Shown: positions 36,896 through 46,401, numbered from the stretch's first letter. The stretch is 54,056 nt of DNA from Thermotogaceae bacterium (GCA_015489065.1 WGAO01000021.1:1-54056); one strand, 5' to 3'. Numbers and translations are program-made. The notes: generated by a model from the sequence alone, not told the origin.

Positions 36896-37677
36896 AAATA
36901 GGAGATCTCATAGACGGTGAGTATTTGACAGATGAGATACTGATAATAGCCCACGCCTTGAAGAAGACAAAGGCGTGGGTTTTGTCTAATTTAGATAAAG
37001 AGATATCGGAAGATGTTTACAGAGAGATATCCAGAAAGATATCTTTGAGAAAATCCGGTTATCCTTTGCAGTACATACTTGGAGTTAAGGAATTCATGGG
37101 CATGGAATTCACCGTGAGAGATGGTGTTTTCATACCCCGATACGAGACAGAAACTCTCGTTGAAATTGCTCTTGATTACATAAGATCGAAAAATATAAAA
37201 ACCGTTGCCGAGATCGGTGTTGGAAGTGGAGTTATATCCATTTCCCTCGCAAAGTTTGCAGGTGTTAGAGTTTTTGGAAGTGATATAAATGAGAAAGCAA
37301 TTCTTTTATCAAAGGAAAATGCAAAGAAATTGGGAGTTTTTCAACTTGTGACTTTTTCAAGAGGTGAGTTCTTAGAGCCATTTGAAGATTTTTTCGGTGA
37401 AATAGAGCTTGTAATTTCAAATCCTCCATATGTGGAAACTAATTTCAATATTCCTGTAGAAGTGAAGTATGAACCCATAGAGGCCGTTTTTTCAGGAAGT
37501 GATGGCATGGATTTTATAAGGGAGTACTTCAAAAGATACAAAAGGAAATGGGATACATTCATGGAATTTTCTGGAAGTGAGCACTCAAAGGAAATCGTTA
37601 GATCTCTCTGCAGAGATGTGAAATTTTTTAGAGATCTGGACAATGTTGAGCGCTTTTTCTTCTGCCCTTCAAAATGA
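36892..37677 (+). CDS. prmC: Peptide chain release factor glutamine methyltransferase
   Basis: A 261-aa enzyme that methylates the GGQ glutamine of RF1 and RF2. The helical N-terminal domain ends in YPLQYILGVKEFMG; FIPRYETE, SAM motif EIGVGSGVISIS and catalytic SNPPYVE follow. The ORF-track start at 36748 is in the wrong place. The ATG at 36892 overlaps the DUF59 stop and begins MKIGDLIDGEYLTDEI. The 3' end overlaps the convergent barrel gene by 9 nt. Confidence 0.93.
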   Translation: MKIGDLIDGEYLTDEILIIAHALKKTKAWVLSNLDKEISEDVYREISRKISLRKSGYPLQYILGVKEFMGMEFTVRDGVFIPRYETETLVEIALDYIRSKNIKTVAEIGVGSGVISISLAKFAGVRVFGSDINEKAILLSKENAKKLGVFQLVTFSRGEFLEPFEDFFGEIELVISNPPYVETNFNIPVEVKYEPIEAVFSGSDGMDFIREYFKRYKRKWDTFMEFSGSEHSKEIVRSLCRDVKFFRDLDNVERFFFCPSK

Positions 37678-38967
37678 GTAGGACAGGCCAAATGATAAGC
37701 GGATAAAGTTTTTAAGTCCTTCAGACGGTTTATAGATGTTCTTAACGAGCGTGAGCGGATTTTCGATATGCTCATATTCTATTTTTGAGCTTACTGAAAG
37801 GTTATTCCATTGTTTTTTGATGCTTCCGGATATTCTGAAAATTTTTTCTACAGGGTATTCGTCTAACAGATGAGTCCCCTGGGGTATTTTTCCATATCCC
37901 TGCCATGGCACAACAGGGGATTTCGACCCCGATAATGCTAATTCGAATTGCAGATTTGTTTTGAAACCAATTATCTCTTTATCCAAGCCTGCTAAAAAAG
38001 AGACCGTGTTCTCTCCATACTTGTATCCAACACAATTCTCTTCGATTGAAATCACTCTTGTTGAATTTCCAACTGGAGCAATGACATCAGGGTAGTGATA
38101 GTATTGATCGTCTATATCAGATGTTGAGGGTTCAAATGTGTACTTTGTAGTTCCGGCGTGATATACAAAAAATCTTCCAATCGGAGTTGAAAACTTCCCA
38201 CCCACAGACCATCCGATTTTATCGGGATTTTGAAAACCTCCATAAAATCTGTTCATATTCAAATCGTCGACGAGAATTTGAAGATAAACATACAGAATTT
38301 TAGAGCGGTAGCTCATGAAGAATCCAAGTATCGAGCTGTCATTCGTTCCCTGTCTAAATGGCCTACCAACGAAGTTTATGTATTGTGTGAAGAAGTTCGG
38401 CAGCGGATTGAAGAAATACTCGAAATCAAAAGTCCTGTCTGTATAGATAACCGACTCTTGGTAACCGAATTTAAAGTCGCCATGCTCTATTCCGATCACT
38501 CTGTAATTCATACCGCGATCCGGAAAAGTGTAAGAATATACAGAATTTTTAACATCCACACTTTTTGTTAATTCTATCCATACGGTTTTGAAGAAAAACA
38601 AGTTGTTTTCATAAATGAGCGACATCGATACATAAGGATTTCTTTGGGAATTCAGAAATAGGGAATATGGAGAATCAACTTCGTCCCTCTGAAGGATTTT
38701 TCCTGCCTTGAAGGAGATATTCTTGAATTTCAGATATAACCCTCCAAATCCATTAAAATTGTATCCAAAGTAAAATCTTGAGTGATATGGATCGTAATAT
38801 TTCTCATTGTTCGATATGCTCAGATTTGCAAAAGCATCAAAATTACTGGAGATAAGGCTAGCTTCGATGTCAAAAGTGTTTAATGAGAGGTTCGTTGTCT
38901 CGAATTTCAGGAAAACTCCAGCATAAAGCGTTGTGAATGTCATTATGAGCATTAAGAAAACCTTCAT
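37669..38967 (-). CDS. Predicted exported outer-envelope beta-barrel protein
   Basis: A protein of about 432 aa of unknown family. It has a short signal peptide (MKVFLMLIMTFTTLYA) and a body dense in aromatic, alternating strands (FYFGYNFNGFGGLYLKFKNISFKAGK). It ends in ...FGLSYSF, a terminal Phe typical of outer-membrane barrels. The layout recalls capsule-assembly/Wzi-like porins, but this is only a resemblance. Starts at 38976, 38973 or 38967 are possible; GGTGAT favours 38967. It is the last gene of frr-uppS-cdsA. Confidence 0.72.
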   Translation of the reverse strand: MKVFLMLIMTFTTLYAGVFLKFETTNLSLNTFDIEASLISSNFDAFANLSISNNEKYYDPYHSRFYFGYNFNGFGGLYLKFKNISFKAGKILQRDEVDSPYSLFLNSQRNPYVSMSLIYENNLFFFKTVWIELTKSVDVKNSVYSYTFPDRGMNYRVIGIEHGDFKFGYQESVIYTDRTFDFEYFFNPLPNFFTQYINFVGRPFRQGTNDSSILGFFMSYRSKILYVYLQILVDDLNMNRFYGGFQNPDKIGWSVGGKFSTPIGRFFVYHAGTTKYTFEPSTSDIDDQYYHYPDVIAPVGNSTRVISIEENCVGYKYGENTVSFLAGLDKEIIGFKTNLQFELALSGSKSPVVPWQGYGKIPQGTHLLDEYPVEKIFRISGSIKKQWNNLSVSSKIEYEHIENPLTLVKNIYKPSEGLKNFIRLSFGLSYSF

Positions 38968-38982
38968 TCTCATCACCCGAAG

Positions 38983-39786
38983 TTATCCAAAGAAGTGAAG
39001 ATACATGTAAACCACCGGAGTTGCGAACAAAAGCCCGTCGACTCTGTCTAGCATCCCCCCGTGACCTGGCATTATTATCCCGGCATCTTTTACACCGAAG
39101 TATCTCTTTAAAGAGGACTCGAACACATCTCCGAGCGTGTCCATAACGGAGATTATCACGGAAAACACGATCACTTGAATCACTCCAAGATGATTGAAAC
39201 CAAGAAGTTTTGAGATGAAGGAATAGATGGAAACATACAATATAGTTCCCAAAAATCCTCCAAAGACACCTTCCCAGCTCTTGTTTGTATACTCTTGAAA
39301 TATCTTGTGTTTTCCGAATGACAAGCCAAAGAAATATGCAAATGAGTCAAATGCCCATGTGGAGGTCAAAACCAAAAGTGCAACTGCACCGCCATTTTCT
39401 CTGTATATCGGCATGAAAAATGACAATCCAAAAGATATGTAAAGAAGTGCTGTAAAGAATGCTGAATAGTCGACAAAAGCCTTGGAGTAGTTCTTCCTTA
39501 CTATCATTATCGATACGGCTCCAATCAGAAAGATGATCGAGAGAGTGACATTCGGATATTCTTTTAGCCACAAGCCGTATATTATAGGATAGAATGTCGA
39601 GAGAGCTGTTAAATAAGCTATATACGATTTTTTTTCATTTTTCATGGAAAAACTCATAAGCTCGAAACTTGTGAGCAGGACTATGGAGGCTACAAGTCCA
39701 ACAAGACTTTCATACGATACAAAACATGCCACCACAACTGGCGCAACCACTATCGCAGTTATAAATCTAACTTTGAGATCCTTCAT
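38983..39786 (-). CDS. cdsA: Phosphatidate cytidylyltransferase
   Basis: A 267-aa polytopic membrane enzyme that makes CDP-diacylglycerol from phosphatidate and CTP. The family signature is complete at the C-terminus: GDVFESSLKRYFGVKDAG, then MPGHGGMLDRVDGLLF. Seven or so hydrophobic segments precede it. It overlaps uppS by 4 nt (ATGA). Confidence 0.95.
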   Translation of the reverse strand: MKDLKVRFITAIVVAPVVVACFVSYESLVGLVASIVLLTSFELMSFSMKNEKKSYIAYLTALSTFYPIIYGLWLKEYPNVTLSIIFLIGAVSIMIVRKNYSKAFVDYSAFFTALLYISFGLSFFMPIYRENGGAVALLVLTSTWAFDSFAYFFGLSFGKHKIFQEYTNKSWEGVFGGFLGTILYVSIYSFISKLLGFNHLGVIQVIVFSVIISVMDTLGDVFESSLKRYFGVKDAGIIMPGHGGMLDRVDGLLFATPVVYMYLHFFG

Positions 39787-40451
39787 AATCCTCCGAACCT
39801 CCTGTGGCGTCCTCTAAATTCTTCTAAGATTCTCTCCAAATCCTCTTTTTCGAAATCCGGCCAGTATTTATCAACAAAGAACAGCTCAGAGTAAGCTATC
39901 TGCCAAAGCAGGAAATTGCTGATTCTCATCTCACCAGATGTTCTCACAACTATGTCTGGATCTGGGACATCCGGTGCATAGAGATGCGATCTCAGTATAT
40001 CTTCATCTGCTTTTTCGATATTCTCTGATATGATTCTGTTTACGGCATCGATTATCTCAGATCTTCCACCGTAATTGAGAGCTATTATTAAATCTATCTT
40101 ATTGTTACTTTTCGTCTCGTTTTCTGCCCAATCCCACACTTCAACAACCTCTTTTGGAAGTTTTTCCTTTCTTCCTATAATCCTGACTCTGACACCTTCT
40201 CTTTTCATCTTTCTTATTTTCATCTTCATGAACTCCACAAAGAGGTTGAAGAGAAAGGAAACCTCTTCCCAAGGCCTTCTCCAATTTTCCGTAGAAAACG
40301 CATAAAGTGTGAGATACCTTACACCAAGATCAGCTGACCACTCCGTAACATCTTCGACTTTCAGCGCTCCTCTCCTATGGCCTTCTACTCTTGGTAAGCC
40401 TTTCTCTTTAGCCCATCTTCCATTTCCATCCATTATTATTGCGATGTGCAT
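39783..40451 (-). CDS. uppS: Undecaprenyl (or polyprenyl) diphosphate synthase
   Basis: A 222-aa cis-prenyltransferase that builds the lipid carrier for cell-wall synthesis. Substrate loop IIMDGNGRWAKEKGLPRVEGH, TLYAFSTENWRRP and the C-terminal RTSGEMRISNFLLWQIAYSE are all present. Product chain length cannot be read from sequence. It lies 2 nt after frr. Confidence 0.96.
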   Translation of the reverse strand: MHIAIIMDGNGRWAKEKGLPRVEGHRRGALKVEDVTEWSADLGVRYLTLYAFSTENWRRPWEEVSFLFNLFVEFMKMKIRKMKREGVRVRIIGRKEKLPKEVVEVWDWAENETKSNNKIDLIIALNYGGRSEIIDAVNRIISENIEKADEDILRSHLYAPDVPDPDIVVRTSGEMRISNFLLWQIAYSELFFVDKYWPDFEKEDLERILEEFRGRHRRFGGL

Positions 40452-40453
40452 GG

Positions 40454-41011
40454 TCAGAACTCCATTATTTCTTCTTCCTTTTTCTTGAAGACTTCTTCCA
40501 GTTTTTCTATGTATTCATCTGTGAGTTTTTGGAGTTCATCTTCTAACCTCTTAGCATCGTCTTCTGGAATCTTTCCGTCGTTTTTATCTTTCTTTATCTT
40601 TTCCCTTATCTCTCTTCTTATGTTTCTAACAGCTATCTTTCCCTCTTCAACTATTTCTTTTGCTTTTTTAACCCATTTTTGTCTCTGCTCGGTCGTAGGA
40701 GTTGGGAATACAAGTCTTATAACATTTCCATCACTTTGAGGATTTATCCCAAGATCTGATGCCAATATCGCTTTTTCTATCGACTTTATAATCGATTTGT
40801 CCCATGGTTTTACTAAAAGCGTTCTCTCCTCAGAGACACTTACAGTAGCCAACTGATTAATAGGTGTTAGTGTCCCATAGTAATCGACTTTTATCTCTTC
40901 CAAGACAGCTGGAGAAGGTCTTCCTGTTCTCATTTTCTTGAGTTCGTCCTCTATGGCTTTCAAGGTTTTTTTCATTTTCTCTTCTGCTTCCTTTATAAGA
41001 GCGTGCTTCAC
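40454..41011 (-). CDS. frr: Ribosome recycling factor
   Basis: A 185-aa factor that splits the post-termination ribosome with EF-G. Typical segments: [31 protein letters not shown] and [18 protein letters not shown]. The GTG start lies behind a G-rich run (GGGGGGGTAATCC), a weak and unusual ribosome site. Confidence 0.97.
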   Translation of the reverse strand: MKHALIKEAEEKMKKTLKAIEDELKKMRTGRPSPAVLEEIKVDYYGTLTPINQLATVSVSEERTLLVKPWDKSIIKSIEKAILASDLGINPQSDGNVIRLVFPTPTTEQRQKWVKKAKEIVEEGKIAVRNIRREIREKIKKDKNDGKIPEDDAKRLEDELQKLTDEYIEKLEEVFKKKEEEIMEF

Positions 41012-41043
41012 GGATTACCCCCCCTTCTTTTTTGTCAGACTTT

Positions 41044-41052
41044 ATAATATCA
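41044..41052 (-). promoter_or_regulatory. Extended -10 for frr-uppS-cdsA
   Basis: TGATATTAT on the minus strand (41052-41044), 32 nt before the frr GTG. No clear -35 is seen. Confidence 0.4.
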
Positions 41053-41081
41053 CAAAGTCGATGGACGATTTTCCACCAAAA

Positions 41082-41111
41082 TTGGTTTGGGAGCACTTCG
41101 TTTTGTATAAT
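41082..41111 (+). promoter_or_regulatory. Promoter for the GAF-protein/5'-nucleotidase unit
   Basis: TTGGTT (41082-41087), an 18-nt spacer and a perfect TATAAT (41106-41111), 23 nt before the start. Confidence 0.55.
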
Positions 41112-41134
41112 ATTTCCATCAAGGGGGAATGAAT

Positions 41135-42922
41135 GTGAAATGGAAAGAGCTACTACTTAATCTTGGAACACCTGTTATAGAAACCCTCATTGCCGATGAG
41201 ATAGGTGATGTGGTTGTTTTCCAGAAAAGTGGAGGAGAATTCATAGTCATAGAATCCTCTGGAGTTATCCCAAGTCACGCTGTTTATGATTCAGAAGAGG
41301 ATATAAAGAGGGAATTTCCAGAGTATGAACTGGTAAAGGTCACAGATGAAATCTATTACCTTCTTAAAGAAGTTCCTGAAAATTTTGAGGAAATCGTAAA
41401 TATAGAGAAACTTTCAGAGAAGATTAAATCCGTAGAAAGACTTGAGAACAGGATAACTCGTCACATATATCAACTTGAAGGAATGGATACGATAATATCG
41501 TCACTTCTTGAGCCGTTGCCTATGGATATACTCCTTTCTATGATCATAGACGCAATAAGTGAGCTATTCGTAGCTTCTTCCGCTCTCTATGAGCTGACGG
41601 ATGAGGGGTATTCTCTAGTTATGAATATCGGAGCAAAAGATTTTCCAGAGGTGGTGAAGTCATCTGACATAAGTGACGCGGCAAAAGTTTCTTACATGAT
41701 GGACGCAGAAAAAGTATCTGGAATCGACGGCTTGATAATACCGATTAGTGACAATATGGTGAACAAGTATTTGATATTTCTTAGAAGAGATGATCCATTT
41801 ACGCCAGAAGAGAAAGCCCTTCTCACTTCTATAATGAAAATTCTTAATAAATCCAGGGAAGCTTTCAGAAGCAAAGAAAAGGAAATTTTCCTTGGAAAAA
41901 TGTTAAATCAGATGAGGTTTGTAATGGAATCTCTGGGCGAATACGCAGTTAGGTCTCTTTCTATACACGATGAAGATGAACTTATAAACATGACAGTGGA
42001 TATGATTAGAGAAATGCTCCAGGCCACATGGTCGGTTGTTTACGAATTTGATGGTGAAGATCTTCTTTTGAAGTCTTTGGCTTCAATCAGGGAAATTGAT
42101 GTTCCAGCAGTACTCAGTGTGGAGGTTAAGGATGAGATATGGAAACCCGGAAAAATAGAGGGATTTCCGGAATTCGTCTGGCTATCTATTCCGATAAGCT
42201 TTGGAAAAAACAGAAAACTGGTTATATTCGTAGGATCTCCCATAACGGAAGATTTTTTGAACGAAGAAATCAGAGACTTGTACATAGAAATAATTTCTAG
42301 AATGATAAAGGAAAGCTTTGAGAATTTCGAGTACGAGCGTGAATTGATAGAAAGAGAGAAAAATATAAGAAGACTTTATGAATCAATAACGGCTATAGGA
42401 GAATTTTCAAAAGAGTTGAGGAAAATTGATAGCCCTGGAGAAGTTTATGACCTTGTTTACAAATATGCTGCAGAGAATGTCGGTGTGAACGGTATGGAGG
42501 TTTTCTTCAGAGGTGTGTCTGTTGAGATGGGAGAAAAGACCGGTGAAGAATTTTTCATAGAGACTGACGATGGTGGTAAGATGAAGTTTTACAAGAGAGA
42601 CGGATTTTCAAGCACTGACAAAGCAGTTTTAAAAGTTCTCGCAGAAGGTGCTAGTACAATTCTGAAAGATATATACCTCATGGTTCCAAGTGAGAAGATG
42701 CTCTGGATGGACGACATAAAGCTGAGATACCTACGGGAAAAGGCTAAAAGACATGAAATACCAGAGGAAAATATGAGATTCTACATTATTAAAGGATCTG
42801 ATGACATAGAAAAACTCTCCGAGATAGGGGTAGGAATAATCAGTCATGGTGAAGTTGTGGTAGCGACTGACAAGAGCAGAGAAGATCTGGAAAAAATGGG
42901 CTTTGAGGTAGAGGAAATATGA
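41135..42922 (+). CDS. Multi-GAF-like sensor protein without output domain
   Basis: A protein of about 595 aa with no signal peptide or membrane segment. It appears to contain three diverged GAF-type units, each entered by a long helix: about 115-240 (DILLSMIIDAISELFVASSALYEL), 280-400 (DELINMTVDMIREMLQATWSVVYEF) and 430-525 (VYDLVYKYAAENVGVNGMEVFF). No histidine kinase, GGDEF, HD or DNA-binding domain follows. The ATG at 41129 is only 1 nt from AAGGGGG; the GTG at 41135 has correct spacing. It lies 22 nt before the 5'-nucleotidase gene. The ligand and role are unknown. Confidence 0.68.
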   Translation: MKWKELLLNLGTPVIETLIADEIGDVVVFQKSGGEFIVIESSGVIPSHAVYDSEEDIKREFPEYELVKVTDEIYYLLKEVPENFEEIVNIEKLSEKIKSVERLENRITRHIYQLEGMDTIISSLLEPLPMDILLSMIIDAISELFVASSALYELTDEGYSLVMNIGAKDFPEVVKSSDISDAAKVSYMMDAEKVSGIDGLIIPISDNMVNKYLIFLRRDDPFTPEEKALLTSIMKILNKSREAFRSKEKEIFLGKMLNQMRFVMESLGEYAVRSLSIHDEDELINMTVDMIREMLQATWSVVYEFDGEDLLLKSLASIREIDVPAVLSVEVKDEIWKPGKIEGFPEFVWLSIPISFGKNRKLVIFVGSPITEDFLNEEIRDLYIEIISRMIKESFENFEYERELIEREKNIRRLYESITAIGEFSKELRKIDSPGEVYDLVYKYAAENVGVNGMEVFFRGVSVEMGEKTGEEFFIETDDGGKMKFYKRDGFSSTDKAVLKVLAEGASTILKDIYLMVPSEKMLWMDDIKLRYLREKAKRHEIPEENMRFYIIKGSDDIEKLSEIGVGIISHGEVVVATDKSREDLEKMGFEVEEI

Positions 42923-42944
42923 ATAAACGAGAGGAGGTGGTTTT

Positions 42945-44657
42945 ATGAAGAAGCTTTTGGCAGTTCTAGTAGCAACTTTGGTGGTTTTGGCATTTTCCAC
43001 TCAACTCACCATTTTGCATATGAACGATACTCACGGTCATGCATGGGCGTTCAACGAGTGGCACAACCCTGGCATAGGTGGTTTTGCTGCTATAGCTTCA
43101 CTTGTAAATCAGATTAGGCAGGAAGTTCAGAAAGAGGGAGGAGATGTTCTTCTTCTCCATGCTGGTGATGTCAACACAGGTGTTCCGGAGTCAGATCTTC
43201 TAAAAGCAGTTCCAGATATAACCGCTATGAACATGATGGGTGTAGATGCTATGACCCTTGGAAACCATGAGTTTGACAAACCTAGGGATGTTCTAGAGAT
43301 GCAAATGAAGCTTGCGGAATTTCCCATGCTCGCTGCAAACATTTTGACAAAACCCATATGGTACAAAGAATATACCGTTAAAAAAGGTGATACGCTTTGG
43401 AACATCTGGAAGACGATGGGCAAAGGAATGAGCTGGCAGAAGTTCGTCGAGAATTTCAAGAAGTTCAACAAAACAAACGAACTCATGGTGAAGGCTGGCT
43501 TTACTTATAAGATTCCAGTTTACAGAGGGAAAAACCTCATAGCTAAGCCGTATGTTATAAAAGATTTTGGAAACTTAAAGGTTGCTATCATAGGTCTTAC
43601 CACCGAAGAGACAAAGGTGCTTGAGCCGCTCTATATAGAGGACCTCGACATTGTAGACGCCGCTAAGATCGCTCAGAAGTACATAAACGGGTTGAAGGAC
43701 AAAGTCGATGTTATAATCCTCCTCACACACCTTGGCTGGGGAGAGCCTAAAGGAAACTACAACACGAGCTTCTCGCTTGCCAGAAAGATTCATTGCAATA
43801 AAGTTGTCATAGTTGACGGCCACTCGCACGATCTCGGAATGAAGAAGATAAACGGAATAACCATAGTTGAAGCTGGATATTACACCAAGTGGCTTGGAAG
43901 GCTTGATCTGGATGTGGAAGATGGAAAAGTCACTGTGAAAGGCTGGAAAGCTTATCCGATAAACCTCAAAAAATACAACAAAGCTACTAAAGAGTACTCC
44001 TATGTCTGGAAAGAGATTAAGCCGGATCCAATGATAGAGAAGGCTCTTGCTGGGTTTAAAGTTCTCGGAGGAAAGGAGCTGGACAAGGTTGTAGGCATTA
44101 CGAAGATATTCCTGGACGGTGAAAGAGAGCACATAAGGAGCAGGAGCACCAACCTTGGTAACTTGGTGGCTGATGCCATCAGATGGAAGGCAAAGGCCGA
44201 TGTTGCTCTCACTAACGGAGGAGGAATAAGAGCTTCTTTGAAACCCGGACCGATAACGATGAGAGATATCCTCACAGTTCACCCATTTGGAAACACTATA
44301 TATGTTATGAAACTCAAGGGAGATCAGATAATGAAAATCTTAGAGTACACTGCCACAATACAGCCAGGAAAAGGAGCTTGGCCACAGATATCTGGAATGA
44401 CTGTTAAGATCAAGAATGGAAAAGTGGTCGATGTTAAGATCAACGGAAAACCGCTTGATCCAAACAAGACCTATGTCTTCGCCACGAACAGCTACTTAGC
44501 TGGTGGAGGAGACGGCTACTCGATGCTCAAGGAGTGGGCTTCTCAGGGATACGACACTGGATTCACTCTTTCTGATGCCATAGCCAAGTACATAAAAGAG
44601 GTTCTTGGAGGAGTTATCAAGAGCTACGACGATAGTGCAAGATTTCAAAAGGAGTGA
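42945..44657 (+). CDS. Exported 5'-nucleotidase/UshA-type phosphoesterase with internal LysM-like module
   Basis: A 570-aa secreted enzyme that would dephosphorylate nucleotides or related esters outside the cytoplasm. Signal peptide at residues 1-18. The calcineurin-like metal motifs are HMNDTHGH, LHAGDVNTG, LGNHEFD, LLTHLGW and VDGHSHD. The 5'-nucleotidase C-terminal domain has NLGNLVADAIRWKA and TNGGGIRASL. Between GNHE and THLGW, residues about 142-192 read as a LysM-like unit (YTVKKGDTLWNIWK ... AGFTYKIPVY), an unusual place for one. LysM binds peptidoglycan, so it may anchor the enzyme to the wall. The start follows GAGGAGGTGG and an intrinsic terminator follows the stop. Confidence 0.9.
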   Translation: MKKLLAVLVATLVVLAFSTQLTILHMNDTHGHAWAFNEWHNPGIGGFAAIASLVNQIRQEVQKEGGDVLLLHAGDVNTGVPESDLLKAVPDITAMNMMGVDAMTLGNHEFDKPRDVLEMQMKLAEFPMLAANILTKPIWYKEYTVKKGDTLWNIWKTMGKGMSWQKFVENFKKFNKTNELMVKAGFTYKIPVYRGKNLIAKPYVIKDFGNLKVAIIGLTTEETKVLEPLYIEDLDIVDAAKIAQKYINGLKDKVDVIILLTHLGWGEPKGNYNTSFSLARKIHCNKVVIVDGHSHDLGMKKINGITIVEAGYYTKWLGRLDLDVEDGKVTVKGWKAYPINLKKYNKATKEYSYVWKEIKPDPMIEKALAGFKVLGGKELDKVVGITKIFLDGEREHIRSRSTNLGNLVADAIRWKAKADVALTNGGGIRASLKPGPITMRDILTVHPFGNTIYVMKLKGDQIMKILEYTATIQPGKGAWPQISGMTVKIKNGKVVDVKINGKPLDPNKTYVFATNSYLAGGGDGYSMLKEWASQGYDTGFTLSDAIAKYIKEVLGGVIKSYDDSARFQKE

Positions 44658-44666
44658 TGGGAATCT

Positions 44667-44696
44667 AAGGGGGCGCTGATGCGCCCCCTTTTTCTT
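44667..44696 (+). terminator. Intrinsic terminator after the 5'-nucleotidase gene
   Basis: AAGGGGGCGC-TGAT-GCGCCCCCTT followed by TTTC. A perfect 10-bp stem 9 nt after the stop. Confidence 0.95.
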
Positions 44697-44712
44697 TACC
44701 TGGGGCTGTCTG

Positions 44713-44718
44713 TATAAT
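44713..44718 (+). promoter_or_regulatory. -10 element for the large secreted protein
   Basis: TATAAT right after the preceding terminator. A poor -35 (TTTCTT, 16 nt upstream) overlaps the terminator tail. The implied leader is about 70 nt, longer than is usual in this window. Confidence 0.4.
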
Positions 44719-44792
44719 TTTTCTCCTCTAAAGCCTTCCCTGTGTTTCTTCCCGCCTCTGGGGTTTCTAAAATCTTGAAAGGGGTGGGGATT

Positions 44793-46394
44793 ATGCGGTT
44801 TAAGATTTTCATCCTTGTGATCCTTCTTTTAGCTGCTCTCATATTTTCGTATGACAGGGTAATAAACATGGAGATACATATGGGATACAAAGGAGAAGCA
44901 TCCGTGAAGATCGAGGAGAAAATTTACAAAAGCGACCTTGCGAAAATATACGAAGTTCATGACGAGCAGATGAGAAAATATCGGGATTTGAGAAAAGAGT
45001 TTCTCAAAGATTTCTCAGAGCAGTTTTATTTGTTTTACGGAACGACTGTTTCACCAAACGATATACGTATTGAGAGCGTTAAAGCAAGGAATGGATTTGA
45101 CAGAATCATAACTTTCAAGGTTCCAGGAATATACAAATTCTCAAACCGTGATGAAATTTTCATCTTTTCGAGAAAACATTACAAATCCACCAATGACCTG
45201 CAGAGGTATTTCGAGACTTTCATGGATGGTAAATTCTTCGAGAGTGCTTTCGTGTTGAGCGTTTCGGATAAGAAACTGGATACTCTCAAGGTCACTCACA
45301 TATATCTTCCGAAAGGTAGCAAAGTGCTTTCTTTAGAGCCGATTTTCTCAAAGAAGGTAATCACCGAATGGAAGAAAGATTACGGAAAGGGAAACATTCT
45401 GGCAGGAGAAGTCAAGGTAAAGGGTGAAGAGATTGTCGTGAAGGAGGAAGAAGTAACATCCTGGGAGGCTCCGGATGATATAGTTTCTGGAAAGAACGAA
45501 TGGATTTTCGACATGCTCAGAGATATAGGTGCTTTCGATCTGATATTTGCCCATCCGAAGATCGACCCAAAGCATCTCACAAAACCGATTAGTTACAACC
45601 CAAAGTGGGATTTCTCAAAGGGGTGGAGCTATAACTTCTCTGCAGGTAAGAGCTATAAATTCTGCAGTGGTAATGTGTGTCTAACTCCCGGTATAACAGC
45701 TGGAACGAATTTCAAAGTTCATATAAAGTGGGAACACAAATGGGAAAGACATGGCTGGCATTTCAGATACAAGTTCAAGAAGTTCGAAGGTAAGATCACG
45801 ATAAATCCATATACAAAGTTGTCTCTCAAGCTCAATGCCGGCTCATCGAAGAGCAAAAGCTGGTCGAAAACTCTTTTGAGTAAAGACAGGTGGTTCACAT
45901 TCTGGGTGTCCGGTACACCTGTCATAATAGTTTTAGAAGGATCAGTTAAAGCAAACGCGAGCGTTGGAGTGTCTGGATCGATAACTGAAAGTGTCTACAC
46001 GAGGTTTGATGTATACACGAATGTCACATTTAAATATCAAGGTGGATGGAGTAAATCTTTCAGCAAGTCTTACAGCTACTCTGGGGTGAATTTCTCAGCT
46101 AACGCGAAGGTCAACGCTTGGGCCAAAGGAGAGCTCCCGGTGACTTTCAGCGGGTACATATACGATGTGGCTGGACCGTACGTTCAGCTGACGCCTTGGC
46201 TTAAAGGGCAGGCGAACGCCTCAGCTGGAACATCTCAAAACCAGGTTGGATACACCGTAAAGGGTGGATTGAAACTCACTGGTGGAGTTCAGATGGCCGG
46301 GTGGCTCAAAAGCCTTTGCGGAAACATAGGTTCTAAGAGCTATACCCTCTGGAGCAGAACTTGGACTCTCAAGAGCGGAACTTACACATTTTAA
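44793..46394 (+). CDS. Large secreted protein of unknown family
   Basis: A 533-aa protein with a signal peptide (FKIFILVILLLAALIFS) and no recognised domain. The N-terminal half (residues 20-290) is charged, with mixed alpha/beta. The C-terminal half is beta-like, with repeating W/S/Y-rich phrases (WDFSKGWSYNFSAGKSYKF, WSKTLLSKDRWFTFWV, WSKSFSKSYSYSGVNF, SYTLWSRTWTLKSGTYTF). Cysteines occur in CSGNVC and LCGN, perhaps disulfides. The start was moved to the ATG 44793 behind AAAGGGGTGGGG. It is a single-gene unit with terminators on both sides. A carbohydrate- or surface-binding role is a guess only. Confidence 0.78.
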   Translation: MRFKIFILVILLLAALIFSYDRVINMEIHMGYKGEASVKIEEKIYKSDLAKIYEVHDEQMRKYRDLRKEFLKDFSEQFYLFYGTTVSPNDIRIESVKARNGFDRIITFKVPGIYKFSNRDEIFIFSRKHYKSTNDLQRYFETFMDGKFFESAFVLSVSDKKLDTLKVTHIYLPKGSKVLSLEPIFSKKVITEWKKDYGKGNILAGEVKVKGEEIVVKEEEVTSWEAPDDIVSGKNEWIFDMLRDIGAFDLIFAHPKIDPKHLTKPISYNPKWDFSKGWSYNFSAGKSYKFCSGNVCLTPGITAGTNFKVHIKWEHKWERHGWHFRYKFKKFEGKITINPYTKLSLKLNAGSSKSKSWSKTLLSKDRWFTFWVSGTPVIIVLEGSVKANASVGVSGSITESVYTRFDVYTNVTFKYQGGWSKSFSKSYSYSGVNFSANAKVNAWAKGELPVTFSGYIYDVAGPYVQLTPWLKGQANASAGTSQNQVGYTVKGGLKLTGGVQMAGWLKSLCGNIGSKSYTLWSRTWTLKSGTYTF

Positions 46395-46401
46395 TTAATA
46401 G

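Noticed and set aside
43575-44282. 235-aa minus-strand ORF over the 5'-nucleotidase
   Set aside because: Shadow frame, no start signal and no recognisable family.
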